Assembly: GCF_025961225.1 (NCBI RefSeq)
Contig: NZ_JAOQNG010000003.1
Coordinates: 124,001 to 188,000 of the forward strand
Direction: 5' to 3'
DNA: 64,000 nucleotides
Origin: Azospirillum canadense
GTDB lineage: Bacteria; Pseudomonadota; Alphaproteobacteria; Azospirillales; Azospirillaceae
In this document: positions 25,367 through 34,005 of the stretch, one piece after another
How positions within the stretch are numbered: the first letter of the stretch is position 1
How the letters are laid out: the number at the start of each line of letters is the position of its first letter
The notes under the pieces: model-generated
What the model was told of the DNA's origin: nothing
Seen by the model: only the letters and a program-made list of their open reading frames with translations
Database searches by the model: none
Position numbers and translations under genes: made by a program

Positions 25367-25736
25367 GGCGCTCCTCCTCTCCTCGTCCGTGCAAGTTGCC
25401 GGTGCAGGCACCCCTTTTTCCCACTCGCTTCGTCCCACGGCCGGGAACAACGGGACTTCAGCGCTGCACCTAAGGTCAGGACAAAGGCTTCAAGACAGGG
25501 GCCGTTTATAAAGTGGGGACTTGGCCGAACTGTTTCTCTGGCCGAATCATGGGAATTCCGGTAAGGACACTCGGGATCGTTGGCCCATACGTCGCATGCC
25601 CCCTTTGAGGACGTTGGGGCCCGCGCCATCTTCTCTGCAGTGTTTTCTGCACTGGCGTGATCCATTCGGGCTCACGCGCGGTGGATTTGCACCGGATGTG
25701 AAGCAGCATGGCTGTCCCGGCGATGGAGAACCTCCG

Positions 25737-26027
25737 ATGACCAACAGCCGCACGACCGTCAAAACCGTCACGTTCACCCGTCCCTTCAAGTTCCGTGACA
25801 TGGACGAGGAGCGACCGGCGGGACCGTACGAGGTGGAAACCGACGAGGAGCTGATCGAGCCGCTCTCCTTCGCCGCGTACCGGCGAACCGCTCTGTGGAT
25901 CCGTCTGCCACAACGCCCAGGAGGGGATGGCTCGCAGGTGGTGCGCATTGAGCAGGACGAGCTGGATGAAGCCTTGGGGCCGGAGGAGGCGAATCCTCCC
26001 GTGCCGCCCTCTCCCCCCGGCACCTGA
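25737..26027 (+). CDS. Hypothetical protein upstream of the mgtA region
   Basis: This 96-residue protein has strand-rich sequence TVKTVTFTRPFKFRDMDEER followed by PAGPYEVETDEELIEPLSFA, then YRRTALWIRLPQRPG and an acidic/Pro-rich tail. The compact FKFRDMDEERPAGPYEVETDEE block looks conserved but I cannot name the family. GGAG precedes the ATG. It may be co-transcribed with the membrane peptide 29 bp downstream. Confidence 0.6.
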   Translation: MTNSRTTVKTVTFTRPFKFRDMDEERPAGPYEVETDEELIEPLSFAAYRRTALWIRLPQRPGGDGSQVVRIEQDELDEALGPEEANPPVPPSPPGT

Positions 26028-26056
26028 ACACGGCGCACCGGACAAGGAACAGGACG

Positions 26057-26200
26057 ATGACCATGCAACCGCCACGGACGGCACCGCGGCCAACGCCGTG
26101 GGCGACCATGATGAGCTACTTTGTGCCGCCATTGGTGATCCCCATCCTCCTCCTGCTGGCGGTGCTGCTGTTCGCGCTGATCCATGGCCCCGCCACCTGA
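26057..26200 (+). CDS. Single-pass membrane microprotein upstream of mgtA
   Basis: This 47-residue frame has a Pro-rich N terminus (MQPPRTAPRPTPWATM) and one transmembrane helix (VPPLVIPILLLLAVLLFALI). AGGA lies close upstream and the stop overlaps the start of the P-type ATPase frame by 17 bp, so the two would be translationally linked. Small single-pass peptides regulate Mg2+ transporters in enterobacteria (MgtR, MgtS); by position and form this could play a similar role, but there is no sequence homology claim. Confidence 0.55.
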   Translation: MTMQPPRTAPRPTPWATMMSYFVPPLVIPILLLLAVLLFALIHGPAT

Positions 26201-28721
26201 CCCGGCGCCATGCCTGAATTCCCGGCCAAGGAGCCAGGCGGAACCCCAGGGCGACGCGGCCGGGCTGAGCCGCGCCGAGGTGGAGATCCGCCGCCGGCGG
26301 TACGGCCTCAATCGGCCGATGGCGCACCGCCGCCGACCCTTGTGGCTGCAATTCTTGGCCCGCTTCCTCAACCCGCTGGTCCTGATTCTGCTGTTCGCCA
26401 GCGGCTTGTCGGCCGCGACCGGCAACCTCGCCAGCTTCGTGATTGTCATCGTGATGGTCGTGCTCAGCGTCAGCCTGGACTTCGTCCAGGAAATGCGCGC
26501 CGAGAACGCCGTTGAGGCGTTGCGCCGCACGGTCGCCGTGCGCGTCCAGGTCCGCCGTGACGGCGTTGAGGTGTCTGAGCCGGTGGATCAGCTGGTTCCC
26601 GGCGATGTGGTCCGCCTGGCCGCCGGCGACCTGGTGCCGGCCGACTGCCGCCTTCTCGACGCGCGGGACCTGTTCGTCAACCAAGCCATGCTGACCGGTG
26701 AGCCCTATCCGGCGGAGAAGCACGCCACTCCAGCCAAAAATCCCGGTGAAGATCCCGGCGAGGCCCTCAGCACCGTCTTCATGGGCACCTCGGTGATCAG
26801 CGGCAGCGCCATCGCCGTGGTGTGCCGCACCGGCGACGCGACGGCGTTCGGTCGCTTGAGCGGCACCCTGCAGGCACCCCCGCCCCCCACCGCCTTCGAA
26901 CTGGGCATCCGCCAGTTCGGCTTTCTCATCCTGCGCCTGACGATCTTCCTGGTGCTGTTCGTGCTGGCGGTGAACGTGCTGTTCCACCGGCCCTGGCTGG
27001 ACTCGCTGATGTTCGCGCTGGCGTTGGCGGTCGGGCTGACCCCGGAATTGCTGCCGATGATCGTCACCGTCACGCTGGCGCGTGGGGCGATGCGGCTGGC
27101 GGAGCGCCGGGTCATCGTCAAGCGGCTCGCCGCCATGCACAACGTCGGCGCCATGGACGTCCTGTGCACCGACAAGACCGGGACGCTGACCGAAGCGACG
27201 ATCCGCATGGTCCGGCATCTGGATTTCCGCGGCGAGGAGAGCGAGCGGGTCTTTCGCCTCGCCTACCTGAACAGCCATTTCGAAAGCGGCATCAAAAGCC
27301 CACTGGACGAGGCCATCATCGCCTTCCGCACCCTGGATGTCACCGGCTGGCAGAAGATCGATGAGGTGCCTTTCGACTTCGAGCGACGGCGCGTCTCGGT
27401 TCTCGTCACCGATGGCACCGAGCGGCTGCTGGTGGTCAAGGGGGCGCCAGAAGACGTTCTGCGGCAATCCACCCACTACGAAGGAGAGGGAGGCGTCGAA
27501 AAGCCGCTCGACCCGGCGACGCGGGCAGAGTTGGATGCCCTTTTCCAGACACTGGGGGAGGATGGTTTCCGGGTGCTGGCCATCGCCTCCAAGGCGATGG
27601 GATCGGAGCAGACCTCCGCCGCGCTGGGGGATGAAAGTGAGCTGGCCTTCGCCGGCTACGCGGTTTTCCTCGACCCGCCCAAGGCGAGCGCTATGGCGGC
27701 GATCCAGGCCTTGTCCGGGGCTGGGGTGGCGGTGCGCATCCTGACCGGCGACAACGAGCGGGTGACCCGCCATGTCTGCTCCGAACTCGGCCTGCCCGTC
27801 ATCGGCCTGATCACCGGGGACGACCTGCGGGCGATGAGCGAAGAGGCGTTGCGTGCCCGCCTCCCCAAGGTCAACGTGTTCTGCCGGGTGACGCCGGCGC
27901 AGAAGGAACGCGTTCTGCTGGCCTGCAAGCGGTCCGGCCGGGTGGTCGGTTTCCTCGGCGACGGAATCAACGACGCCTCGGCCCTCCACGCCGCCGACGT
28001 CGGCATCTCGGTGGACAGCGCCGCCGACGTCGCCAAGTAGGCCGCCGGCCTCATCCTGCTCGACCACGATCTGTCGGTGGTGCGCGAAGCGGTGATGGAG
28101 GGGCGCCGGACGGTGCAGAACGTCACCAAGTACATCCTGATGGGCAGCAGTTCGAACTTCGGCAACATGTTCAGCATGGCGGGAGCGTCGCTGTTCCTGC
28201 CCTTCCTGCCGATGCTGCCGACCCAGGTTCTGCTCAACAACCTGCTGTACGACGCATCGGAGGCCGGCGTTCCGCTCGACAGCGTGGAGGCGGAGGCGCT
28301 GGCCCGGCCGGTGCAGTGGGATCTGCGGCTGATCCAGCGCTTCATGCTGGTGCTGGGTCCGGTCAGCTCGCTGTTCGATTTCCTGACCTTCTACGCCCTG
28401 CTTCACCTGTTCGGCGCCGGCGAGGCGCTCTTTCAGACCGGATGGTTCGTGGAAAGCCTGGCCACCCAGGTGCTGGTCATCTTTGTGATCCGGACCCGCC
28501 GCGCCCCGTGGCACAGCTGGCCCCATCCGGTCCTGGCCGGGCTGACGCTGGGCGCCGCGTCCATCGGCGCACTGCTGCCGTTGACGCCGCTGGGCGCCTT
28601 CTTCGGCTTCGTCACGCCGCCGCCCACCTTCTACCTGTTCCTGGCGGCGGCGGTCGTCACCTATCTGGCCTTGGTGGAAATGGTCAAGCGCATGTTCTTT
28701 CGCCGCATCGCCCCGCGGTGA
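26184..28721 (+). pseudogene. mgtA: Mg2+-transporting P-type ATPase (MgtA/MgtB type) with internal amber stop
   Basis: This P3B-type ATPase would import Mg2+ across the inner membrane. It has the N-terminal cation ATPase domain (LSRAEVEIRRRRYGLN), the actuator loop (MLTGEPYPAEKH), the phosphorylation site DKTGTLT (D330), nucleotide-binding VVKGAPEDVL, the hinge GDGINDASALHAADVG, and C-terminal membrane helices. Codon 619 (28038-28040) is TAG, and the same frame continues without a break to 28721. Homologues have an acidic residue in this DVAKEAAG context, so GAG to TAG is the simplest change. The first product would lack the C-terminal transmembrane helices. The 845-codon total matches family length. 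Start uncertain. Confidence 0.88.
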
Positions 28722-29082
28722 GATGGTCGCCGTTTCTCGGCTTTCCGTACCGCACGAACAGCACACAAATTCGTCGAACCATGGCAAATTCAGCGGGATC
28801 AGCCTTCCCATAATATTTCTGGAAATTGCGGCGAGGCTCACCATTTACTTCCTACTTCCTTCCCGTCTCAAGTCGGGCGGTTGCCGGAAGACTTTCCGGA
28901 TCATGGCCCCGGATCATGGCCGATTGGAAGAGCATTGCGGAGATCATTCCAGTTCCCGGCATTCGCGGGGGATTGTCCAGCAACGGGCCGCCAGGGCCGA
29001 GGATCGCCGTCGGGAGACAAGGACAGGAGCCGCTCGTGATTGACCGGGCGCGCGGACTTGCTGCCCGAAGGGGAGCCTCGGC
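28722..29082. other. Intergenic stretch without a supported gene
   Basis: 361 bp between mgtA and the next small gene; only frames without ribosome sites or recognisable content were seen. It should contain the promoter of the small-gene cluster beginning at 29083. Confidence 0.5.
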
Positions 29083-29379
29083 ATGCTCGAAAAAACAAAA
29101 CTTGCGTTCTTCGTCATCGAAACCCGGGCCGGCTGGACCGTGCGGGTCGATGGGTTCGTCTATCCCTTGTGCGCCAGCCTCACCGACGCGGTCGTCCGTG
29201 CGACGCGGGAAGCACAAGCGGCGGGCCGTCTCGGCTTTGCCAGCGTCGTGCTGACACGGCCGACGTCGGACCGCCCGTACGAAATCCGGTGGATGTACGG
29301 CCGCGATGCCTGTCCGCCAGTTGCCCTGGAGGAACCCCGCCATGCCCCGCCGAGTCTTCGAAGTGATGCCCGGCACTGA
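29083..29379 (+). CDS. Small DUF2188-like protein
   Basis: This 98-residue protein starts LAFFVIETRAGWTVRVDGFV followed by YPLCASLTDAVVRATREAQ, a strand-hairpin-helix pattern like DUF2188 proteins (a Trp-containing hairpin and an Ala-rich helix). The second half (VVLTRPTSDRPYEIRWMYG) adds another hairpin. Cytosolic; function unknown. It overlaps the start of the CBS gene by 38 bp, so the two are coupled. The gene at 30631 has a similar architecture. Confidence 0.65.
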   Translation: MLEKTKLAFFVIETRAGWTVRVDGFVYPLCASLTDAVVRATREAQAAGRLGFASVVLTRPTSDRPYEIRWMYGRDACPPVALEEPRHAPPSLRSDARH

Positions 29380-29761
29380 CGCCGTGGTCCTGCCACCTTC
29401 GGCCACGGTCCACGCCGCGGCGGTGGCGATGGCGGAGCGGCGGCAGTGCGTGGTGCTCGCCATGACCGCCGAACGGTTGGAGGGCATCCTCACCGAACAG
29501 GACGTGGTTCGCCGCGTCGTCGCCGAACGCCGTGATCCGGAGCGCGTCACGGTGGCCGAGGTGATGACCGCGCATCCGGACACCATCCCCGCCGCCGACC
29601 TCGCGCTCACCGGACTGCAGATGATGGAGGACGGAGGGTATCGCCACCTGCCCGTCGTCCACGACGGGCGTGTCATCGGGCTGATTTCCCGCGTCGATTT
29701 TGCCGGGGCGGAAAAGACCGAATTGGAGGCCGAACGCCGATGCTGGGAACGGCTCGGGTGA
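29342..29761 (+). CDS. CBS-domain protein
   Basis: This 139-residue protein consists of one CBS pair: AVVLPPSATVHAAAVAMAER to LEGILTEQDVVRRVV, then VAEVMTAHPDTIPAADLALT to YRHLPVVHDGRVIGLISRVD. Such stand-alone Bateman modules bind adenine nucleotides and sense energy or redox state. GGAGG lies 9 bases before the ATG. The partner it regulates is not obvious; neighbours are small stress-like genes. Confidence 0.9.
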   Translation: MPRRVFEVMPGTDAVVLPPSATVHAAAVAMAERRQCVVLAMTAERLEGILTEQDVVRRVVAERRDPERVTVAEVMTAHPDTIPAADLALTGLQMMEDGGYRHLPVVHDGRVIGLISRVDFAGAEKTELEAERRCWERLG

Positions 29762-29834
29762 CGATCCCGCGTTGGACCGCCCGAATTGAACCAGTGCGTC
29801 CTGTGACGCGCTCCCGAACCGAAGGAAGATGATC

Positions 29835-30053
29835 ATGGAATCGCGCTTCATGGCTTTCGCAGGAACCGCGCCCGAGGGCGCCGACGTTCTGCGTGAGCGC
29901 CTGCGCTGGACGGCCGCCGAACAACGCTGGCATGGGGCGTCGCCCTGTTCCCCCGGACGCCCTCCGACCTTATCGCCGTCCGGTCAAGGAGCCCTGCGGT
30001 GCGGCGCTCAACTGACCCGGTTCACCGAGATTTACCGGGTCCTGGCTTCCTGA
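29835..30053 (+). CDS. Short hypothetical frame, possibly a remnant
   Basis: This 72-residue frame starts MESRFMAFAGTAPEGADVLR and has a well-spaced AAGGAAG upstream, which suggests translation. From about residue 34 the sequence becomes Pro/Ser-rich and unlike a folded protein, and another frame looks as plausible there, so the gene may be frameshifted. No family recognised. Confidence 0.35.
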   Translation: MESRFMAFAGTAPEGADVLRERLRWTAAEQRWHGASPCSPGRPPTLSPSGQGALRCGAQLTRFTEIYRVLAS

Positions 30054-30093
30054 ACCCGGCCATACACCCCGGCCACACACAGAGGACAACACC

Positions 30094-30627
30094 ATGGTGG
30101 AGCGTGTCCGCAGCCCTGTCGGTCAGGAGTCCGCTCCGGCGGAGAGAGTGCGGCCGTCCGCCGAGGCGCTCAATGCCGTGCTGGCCGCTCACCGCGTGTG
30201 GCTGGAGAGCGTGGGAGAAGAGGGCCGTCAAGCCGACCTGCGCCATGCCGACCTGTCCGGCCGGTCGTTGTGGCGGGCCGACCTGCGCCGCGCGCGGTTC
30301 GACGGCTGCGACCTGAGAGGTGCCGATCTTGACCACGCCGACCTCTCGGGCGCGCATTTTGACGGCGCCTGCCTGGAGCGGGCGTCGTTGTGGAACGTCC
30401 GGCTCGGCAAGACCCGCCTGTGTCAGGCCGATCTCCGGAATGCGAACCTGGATCACGCGGATCTGTCCGGTGCGGACCTGTCGGAAGCGGATTGCACGGA
30501 AACCAGCTTGTGGGGCGCGCGGTTGCACGGCGCCGACCTGCGAACCGCAACCGGACTCATGGGCGATCAACTCGCCAACGCCTTGGGTGATTCGGACACG
30601 CGCCTGCCGGACCGGCGGGAGGGGTGA
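30094..30627 (+). CDS. Pentapeptide repeat protein
   Basis: This 177-residue protein has about 17 tandem A(D/N)LXX units between residues ~48 and 155 (for example LRHADLSGRSLWRADLRRAR, DLDHADLSGAHFDGA, LRNANLDHADLSGADLSEAD), which fold into a right-handed quadrilateral beta-helix. Some members mimic DNA and protect gyrase; others are of unknown role. The N-terminal ~45 residues are non-repeat. It is followed 3 bp later by a DUF2188-like gene, so they form an operon with the next two genes. Confidence 0.92.
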   Translation: MVERVRSPVGQESAPAERVRPSAEALNAVLAAHRVWLESVGEEGRQADLRHADLSGRSLWRADLRRARFDGCDLRGADLDHADLSGAHFDGACLERASLWNVRLGKTRLCQADLRNANLDHADLSGADLSEADCTETSLWGARLHGADLRTATGLMGDQLANALGDSDTRLPDRREG

Positions 30628-30630
30628 GGC

Positions 30631-30963
30631 ATGGGACACGCCCACTACCTTGTCGCGCAACGCGGGGCCGGCTGGTTCATTCTGCTGGGGAGGAACCGAT
30701 ACGGCCCCTTCCCGAACGGACGGAACGGCGCTCTGACCGCGGCCGTGCAGGCCGCCAATCAAGCCGGCAAGGACGGTCACGACGCCCGTGTGTCGCTGCG
30801 CGCCGTGGACGGAAGCGAGCGGACCCTCTGGTCCTTCGGGACTGACGGCTATCCCCCGTGCTGGGTGGAGCAGCTGCGGATCAAGGCGCCGAAACCGCGC
30901 CCCGCGCGGCCGCGCCCGGCGGCGCTTGCGCCCAGCCGGCCCGAACCAGGAGGAGCACCATGA
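30631..30963 (+). CDS. Small DUF2188-like protein with Pro-rich tail
   Basis: This 110-residue protein has YLVAQRGAGWFILLGRNRYG followed by ALTAAVQAANQAGKDGHDA and a second hairpin (ARVSLRAVDGSERTLWSFG), the same hairpin-helix-hairpin order as the gene at 29083. The last ~25 residues are Pro/Ala/Arg-rich. It starts 3 bp after the pentapeptide gene and overlaps the next gene by an ATGA, so all three are co-translated. Function unknown. Confidence 0.7.
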   Translation: MGHAHYLVAQRGAGWFILLGRNRYGPFPNGRNGALTAAVQAANQAGKDGHDARVSLRAVDGSERTLWSFGTDGYPPCWVEQLRIKAPKPRPARPRPAALAPSRPEPGGAP

Positions 30964-31157
30964 TCGACCGCGAACTTCTGAGGCGTTACGAGACGGTGTT
31001 CGGCTGCACCTTCGACGTCGCGCTCTGGACGCAACGGCCCGGCGACGGCGTGAACGATATGATGCGCGCCGCCCTCGCCGGATATGGCCCGCCGGTGACC
31101 GACGAGCGTATCGCATCCCGCGTGCGCGAGCGAATTGCGTCCCCGGAAGATCGATAG
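30960..31157 (+). CDS. Small hypothetical protein, end of operon
   Basis: This 65-residue protein (DRELLRRYETVFGCTFDVAL, then VNDMMRAALAGYGPPVTDER) is predicted helical and cytosolic. A strong AGGAGGAG site precedes its ATG, and the ATGA overlap with the upstream stop indicates coupling. No family recognised. Confidence 0.65.
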   Translation: MIDRELLRRYETVFGCTFDVALWTQRPGDGVNDMMRAALAGYGPPVTDERIASRVRERIASPEDR

Positions 31158-31302
31158 GCCGGCCCGTTTCTCCAGGCGGCCACATATTTGAACTTTCGGA
31201 ATCCCACGGGCGATCCCCAAATCATCCATATTGCCCGGGATAATCTTGGTATTGGGTAGCTGAGAGACACACGTACTCCCGCCCTGGCTGCGGGAGAGGC
31301 GC

Positions 31303-31593
31303 GTGTCCCAGAATGATGAATCCGCCAATCGCTCTTTCGACCAACTCCTTCTCCGGAACCGTGAACTCATGGACGCGGCGGCGGACAGCATCGCACGCGC
31401 GTCCCAAATACGGCGAAAGGCCGAACGCGTCTTCGCTCAAGCCTTCGCACGGAGTGCGGCCCTTTGCGAGGAGGCCAAGGCGGTGAAGTCGCTTGCCCAA
31501 GACATGCAGATCTTATCGCAAAATACGCAGGTGAGAACAAGGAACGCGGTCAGCATCAGTCTAAAATTTCTTTCGAGTCTCAGGATTCCCTGA
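31303..31593 (+). CDS. Small helical hypothetical protein
   Basis: This 96-residue protein begins at GTG with GGGAGAGG upstream. It is almost entirely helical and Ala/Arg-rich (LMDAAADSIARASQIRRKAE, RVFAQAFARSAALCEEAKAV), suggesting a coiled coil. No domain recognised. It lies upstream of the LOV-like kinase and could be transcribed with it. Confidence 0.5.
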   Translation: MSQNDESANRSFDQLLLRNRELMDAAADSIARASQIRRKAERVFAQAFARSAALCEEAKAVKSLAQDMQILSQNTQVRTRNAVSISLKFLSSLRIP

Positions 31594-31667
31594 TCAGCCT
31601 CTCTTGCGCGGAATGAATATTTTGCAAGACGCTGAACGGAAATAAAATACTGACGGCTGGGAACATT

Positions 31668-32855
31668 GTGAATTTCGACTACGTGTTTGGCGCCGGCTAT
31701 GCCATGCTATCGGGCATGAGCAACTTCCAGCCGAACTTGCCCAACACACCGGAACGCACCGACGCGGAGCGGAAGGTGGATGGTGTGCGATCTCAGGGAG
31801 GAATTTTCGTCAAGGCGGTCGCCGCGACACGAGTGCCGATGATTGTCACCGACGCGACGCTGCCCGGCAACCCGGTGATTTTCGCCAACGACGCCTTTCT
31901 GAGAATATCCGGCTACGCCATGGACGAGATCCTTGGGCAGGAGCCGCATTTTCTGGACGGGCCGGAGACCAGTCCGGCGGCACTCCAACAATTCGAGAGC
32001 GCCATCGCCGAACGGCGCGACGAAACATTGGAGATCCTGCAGTACCGCAAGGACGGCAGCACGCTGTGGGCAACGCTGTTCGTCAGCCCGTGGGCCGACG
32101 AGGATGGACGGATCGTCCACCATTTCCTGTCCTTTCTGGACGTCACACGGCGCCGCGACGCCGAAGACGACCTGAGACAGTTCGCCCGGAACCTGGAACA
32201 GCGCGTGGCCGAACGGACGCAGGAATTGACGGTGGCCAACGCGCGTCTGTCCCGCCTTCTGACGGAAAACGAGGTGCTGCTCCGCGAGGTGGATCACCGG
32301 GCCAAGAACAGCTTGGCCATCGCCTCGTCGCTGCTGATTGCCCAGGCGTACCAACAGGCGGACCCGGCCGTCAGGGCGCTCTTTCTCGACACCCAGGAAC
32401 GGCTGGGGGCGATGGCGCACGCGCACGACCTGCTCAGCAAATCGGGGGATCCCCGTCGGATCGGGCTTGCTCCCTACCTGCGGGGCCTCTGCGCGTCCTT
32501 GATGGCCGCATCCGGCAAGACTGCCGACATCCGGATCGAGGTGCAGGCCGACGACAGCATTCACATTCTGGCCGATCACGCCATCGCGCTGGGCCTGATC
32601 GTGAATGAACTGGTCACCAACGCCATGAAGCACGCGTTTCCGCCCAATCGGGCGGGACGCATCGAGGTGGCGGCCCGGCGGTCGCAGGCGGAGCGCGTGA
32701 CGCTGCGTGTCCGCGACGATGGGATGGGCATGTCCACCGGCCGGGACGGTGCCCTTGGCTATGGAATCATTCGATCTCTCGTCGAAAAGATCAGCGGCGA
32801 GATGGAGATCGGTTGCGATGGCGGCGTCGCCGTCACGATCACCTTTCCGGCCTGA
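31668..32855 (+). CDS. LOV-like PAS histidine kinase without the photoactive cysteine
   Basis: This 395-residue protein has a PAS/LOV-type domain (about residues 50-165: PVIFANDAFLRISGYAMDEI, ILQYRKDGSTLWATLFVSP), a coiled linker (LEQRVAERTQELTVANARL) and a HisKA_2 kinase module with phosphoacceptor LREVDHRAKNSLAIASSL, N box LIVNELVTNAMKHAF and G boxes VRDDGMGM and GALGYGIIRSLVEKI. In photoactive LOV domains the flavin-binding motif is GRNCRFLQG; here it reads GQEPHFLDG, so the adduct-forming cysteine is missing. It may still bind flavin as a redox sensor. Starts at GTG 31668 or ATGs up to 31716 are possible. Confidence 0.85.
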   Translation: MNFDYVFGAGYAMLSGMSNFQPNLPNTPERTDAERKVDGVRSQGGIFVKAVAATRVPMIVTDATLPGNPVIFANDAFLRISGYAMDEILGQEPHFLDGPETSPAALQQFESAIAERRDETLEILQYRKDGSTLWATLFVSPWADEDGRIVHHFLSFLDVTRRRDAEDDLRQFARNLEQRVAERTQELTVANARLSRLLTENEVLLREVDHRAKNSLAIASSLLIAQAYQQADPAVRALFLDTQERLGAMAHAHDLLSKSGDPRRIGLAPYLRGLCASLMAASGKTADIRIEVQADDSIHILADHAIALGLIVNELVTNAMKHAFPPNRAGRIEVAARRSQAERVTLRVRDDGMGMSTGRDGALGYGIIRSLVEKISGEMEIGCDGGVAVTITFPA

Positions 32856-32932
32856 CGTCCCGCGGCTTGATCGTTCTCGAAAGACATGCTACCGGACACC
32901 GGCCTGCAATAAGGAGGGGTGCACTCCGCGTC

Positions 32933-33508
32933 CTACACCCCTTTGCTCAGCGTCACGAGGAGAGCAGGCATGTCCTCTATCGGGAGGATGTAGTCCGGGT
33001 GGTCGTCGCGAAGGGCGCTCAGCGGCATCGAGGGCGTCTCCGCCTCATAGGGCTGCTGAACGATGATGACTCCGCCATGCTTCTTGATGGCCCGGGCGCC
33101 CAGGGTTGCGTCGAAATCTCCGCCGGTCAGCACCATTCCGACCGTCCTTGGCCCATAGGTCTCCGCCGCCGACTGGAACAGCGGGTCCGCCGCCGGGCGG
33201 GTGTGCCGGACCTTGGGACCCCGATCGAGGTGGATGGCTTCGGGCTGCAACCGCATGTGCAGGTCGGGGGGCGCCACGTAGATCCGGCCCCGCTCGATGG
33301 TCTGGCCAGGAACGGGGTGGTACGCCGGCAAGGGGCCGGCCTTGCTCAGAAGATGGGGCAAAAGACTGGGACGGTGCGCGCCGATGTGGACGACGACGAA
33401 GACGGATGCGGGCAGGTCCGCCGGAAGGCCGCCGACCAGCTTTTGCAAGGCCTGGACACCGCCAGCCGATGCGGCGATGACGACGATGTCGCGTGGCTGC
33501 GGCCCCAT
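32933..33508 (-). CDS. Stand-alone CheB-type methylesterase domain protein
   Basis: This 191-residue protein is a CheB catalytic domain without a receiver. It carries the triad: S14 in VIAASAGGVQAL, H41 in VVVHIGAHRPSLLP and D133 in LTGGDFDATLGARA. In chemotaxis CheB demethylates or deamidates receptor glutamates. A free domain next to two CheB-CheR fusions suggests a non-chemotactic signalling methylation system. GDFDATLG replaces the usual GxGxDG turn but keeps the aspartate. The start at 33508 begins the domain; the frame extends upstream without conserved sequence. Confidence 0.88.
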   Translation of the reverse strand: MGPQPRDIVVIAASAGGVQALQKLVGGLPADLPASVFVVVHIGAHRPSLLPHLLSKAGPLPAYHPVPGQTIERGRIYVAPPDLHMRLQPEAIHLDRGPKVRHTRPAADPLFQSAAETYGPRTVGMVLTGGDFDATLGARAIKKHGGVIIVQQPYEAETPSMPLSALRDDHPDYILPIEDMPALLVTLSKGV

Positions 33509-33639
33509 TGCGGAAACTCTTCGCTGCGGATTTCCGTTCAACACCGGCCGCGCTTTTCCGTCACGTTTTCCGTCATGCGGGCCATCCCGGTGTTGCTGCT
33601 CGCCGGCCTCGATCATCGGCGGCCCTTTCAGCCGCCCTT

Positions 33640-34005
33640 TCAGCCAAGAGCGTCGCGCAGCGCAAGGACGACGGCGGCGGGGTCGGAGGGCTTGCGGAGC
33701 AAGGGTCGGTGGCGGTGTTGCGCTGGGAGATGCTCCGGCCCGTACCCCGAATGGAAGACGAAGGGAATGGCGCCGGCAGCGAGCGCGTCGGCGACCGCGG
33801 TCACCGGTTCGTCGTCGAGCCGGGCATCCAGCACCGCCGCGTCGAACGCTTCGCGTTCGATCAGCGCGAGGGCATCCGCCAGGGAACCCGCCATGCCGAC
33901 GATCGTGGCCCCGGCGTCCTCCAAGTTCTCCTCCAGGACCATGGCGATCAGCAGCTCGTCCTCGACGATCAAAACACGGCAACCGTCCAGAAGCTTTCCG
34001 GTCAT
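33640..34005 (-). CDS. Single-domain response regulator
   Basis: This 121-residue receiver domain has VLIVEDELLIAMVLEENL (acidic pocket E15/D16), phosphoacceptor D60 in AFDAAVLDARLDDEPV, switch serine in VFHSGYG and the conserved lysine in LLRKPSDP. There is no output domain. Its start overlaps the stop of the CheB-CheR-HWE kinase (ATGA), so it is almost certainly that kinase's phosphorylation partner, or a phosphate sink or adaptor. Confidence 0.92.
   Translation of the reverse strand: MTGKLLDGCRVLIVEDELLIAMVLEENLEDAGATIVGMAGSLADALALIEREAFDAAVLDARLDDEPVTAVADALAAGAIPFVFHSGYGPEHLPAQHRHRPLLRKPSDPAAVVLALRDALG

Noticed and set aside
28038..28040. Pyrrolysine or readthrough at the mgtA amber codon
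   Set aside because: No signal for pyrrolysine insertion, and the surrounding codon context matches a simple GAG to TAG change.
25506..28844. A 1112-codon minus-strand open frame opposite the mgtA region
   Set aside because: It is the antisense shadow of a high-GC coding region; its sequence is Gln/His/Arg-rich low complexity with no domain, while the plus strand has a clear P-type ATPase.
29876..29905. EcfG-type promoter upstream of the pentapeptide gene
   Set aside because: GGAAC and CGTT are there but 18 bp apart and inside another frame; treated as chance.
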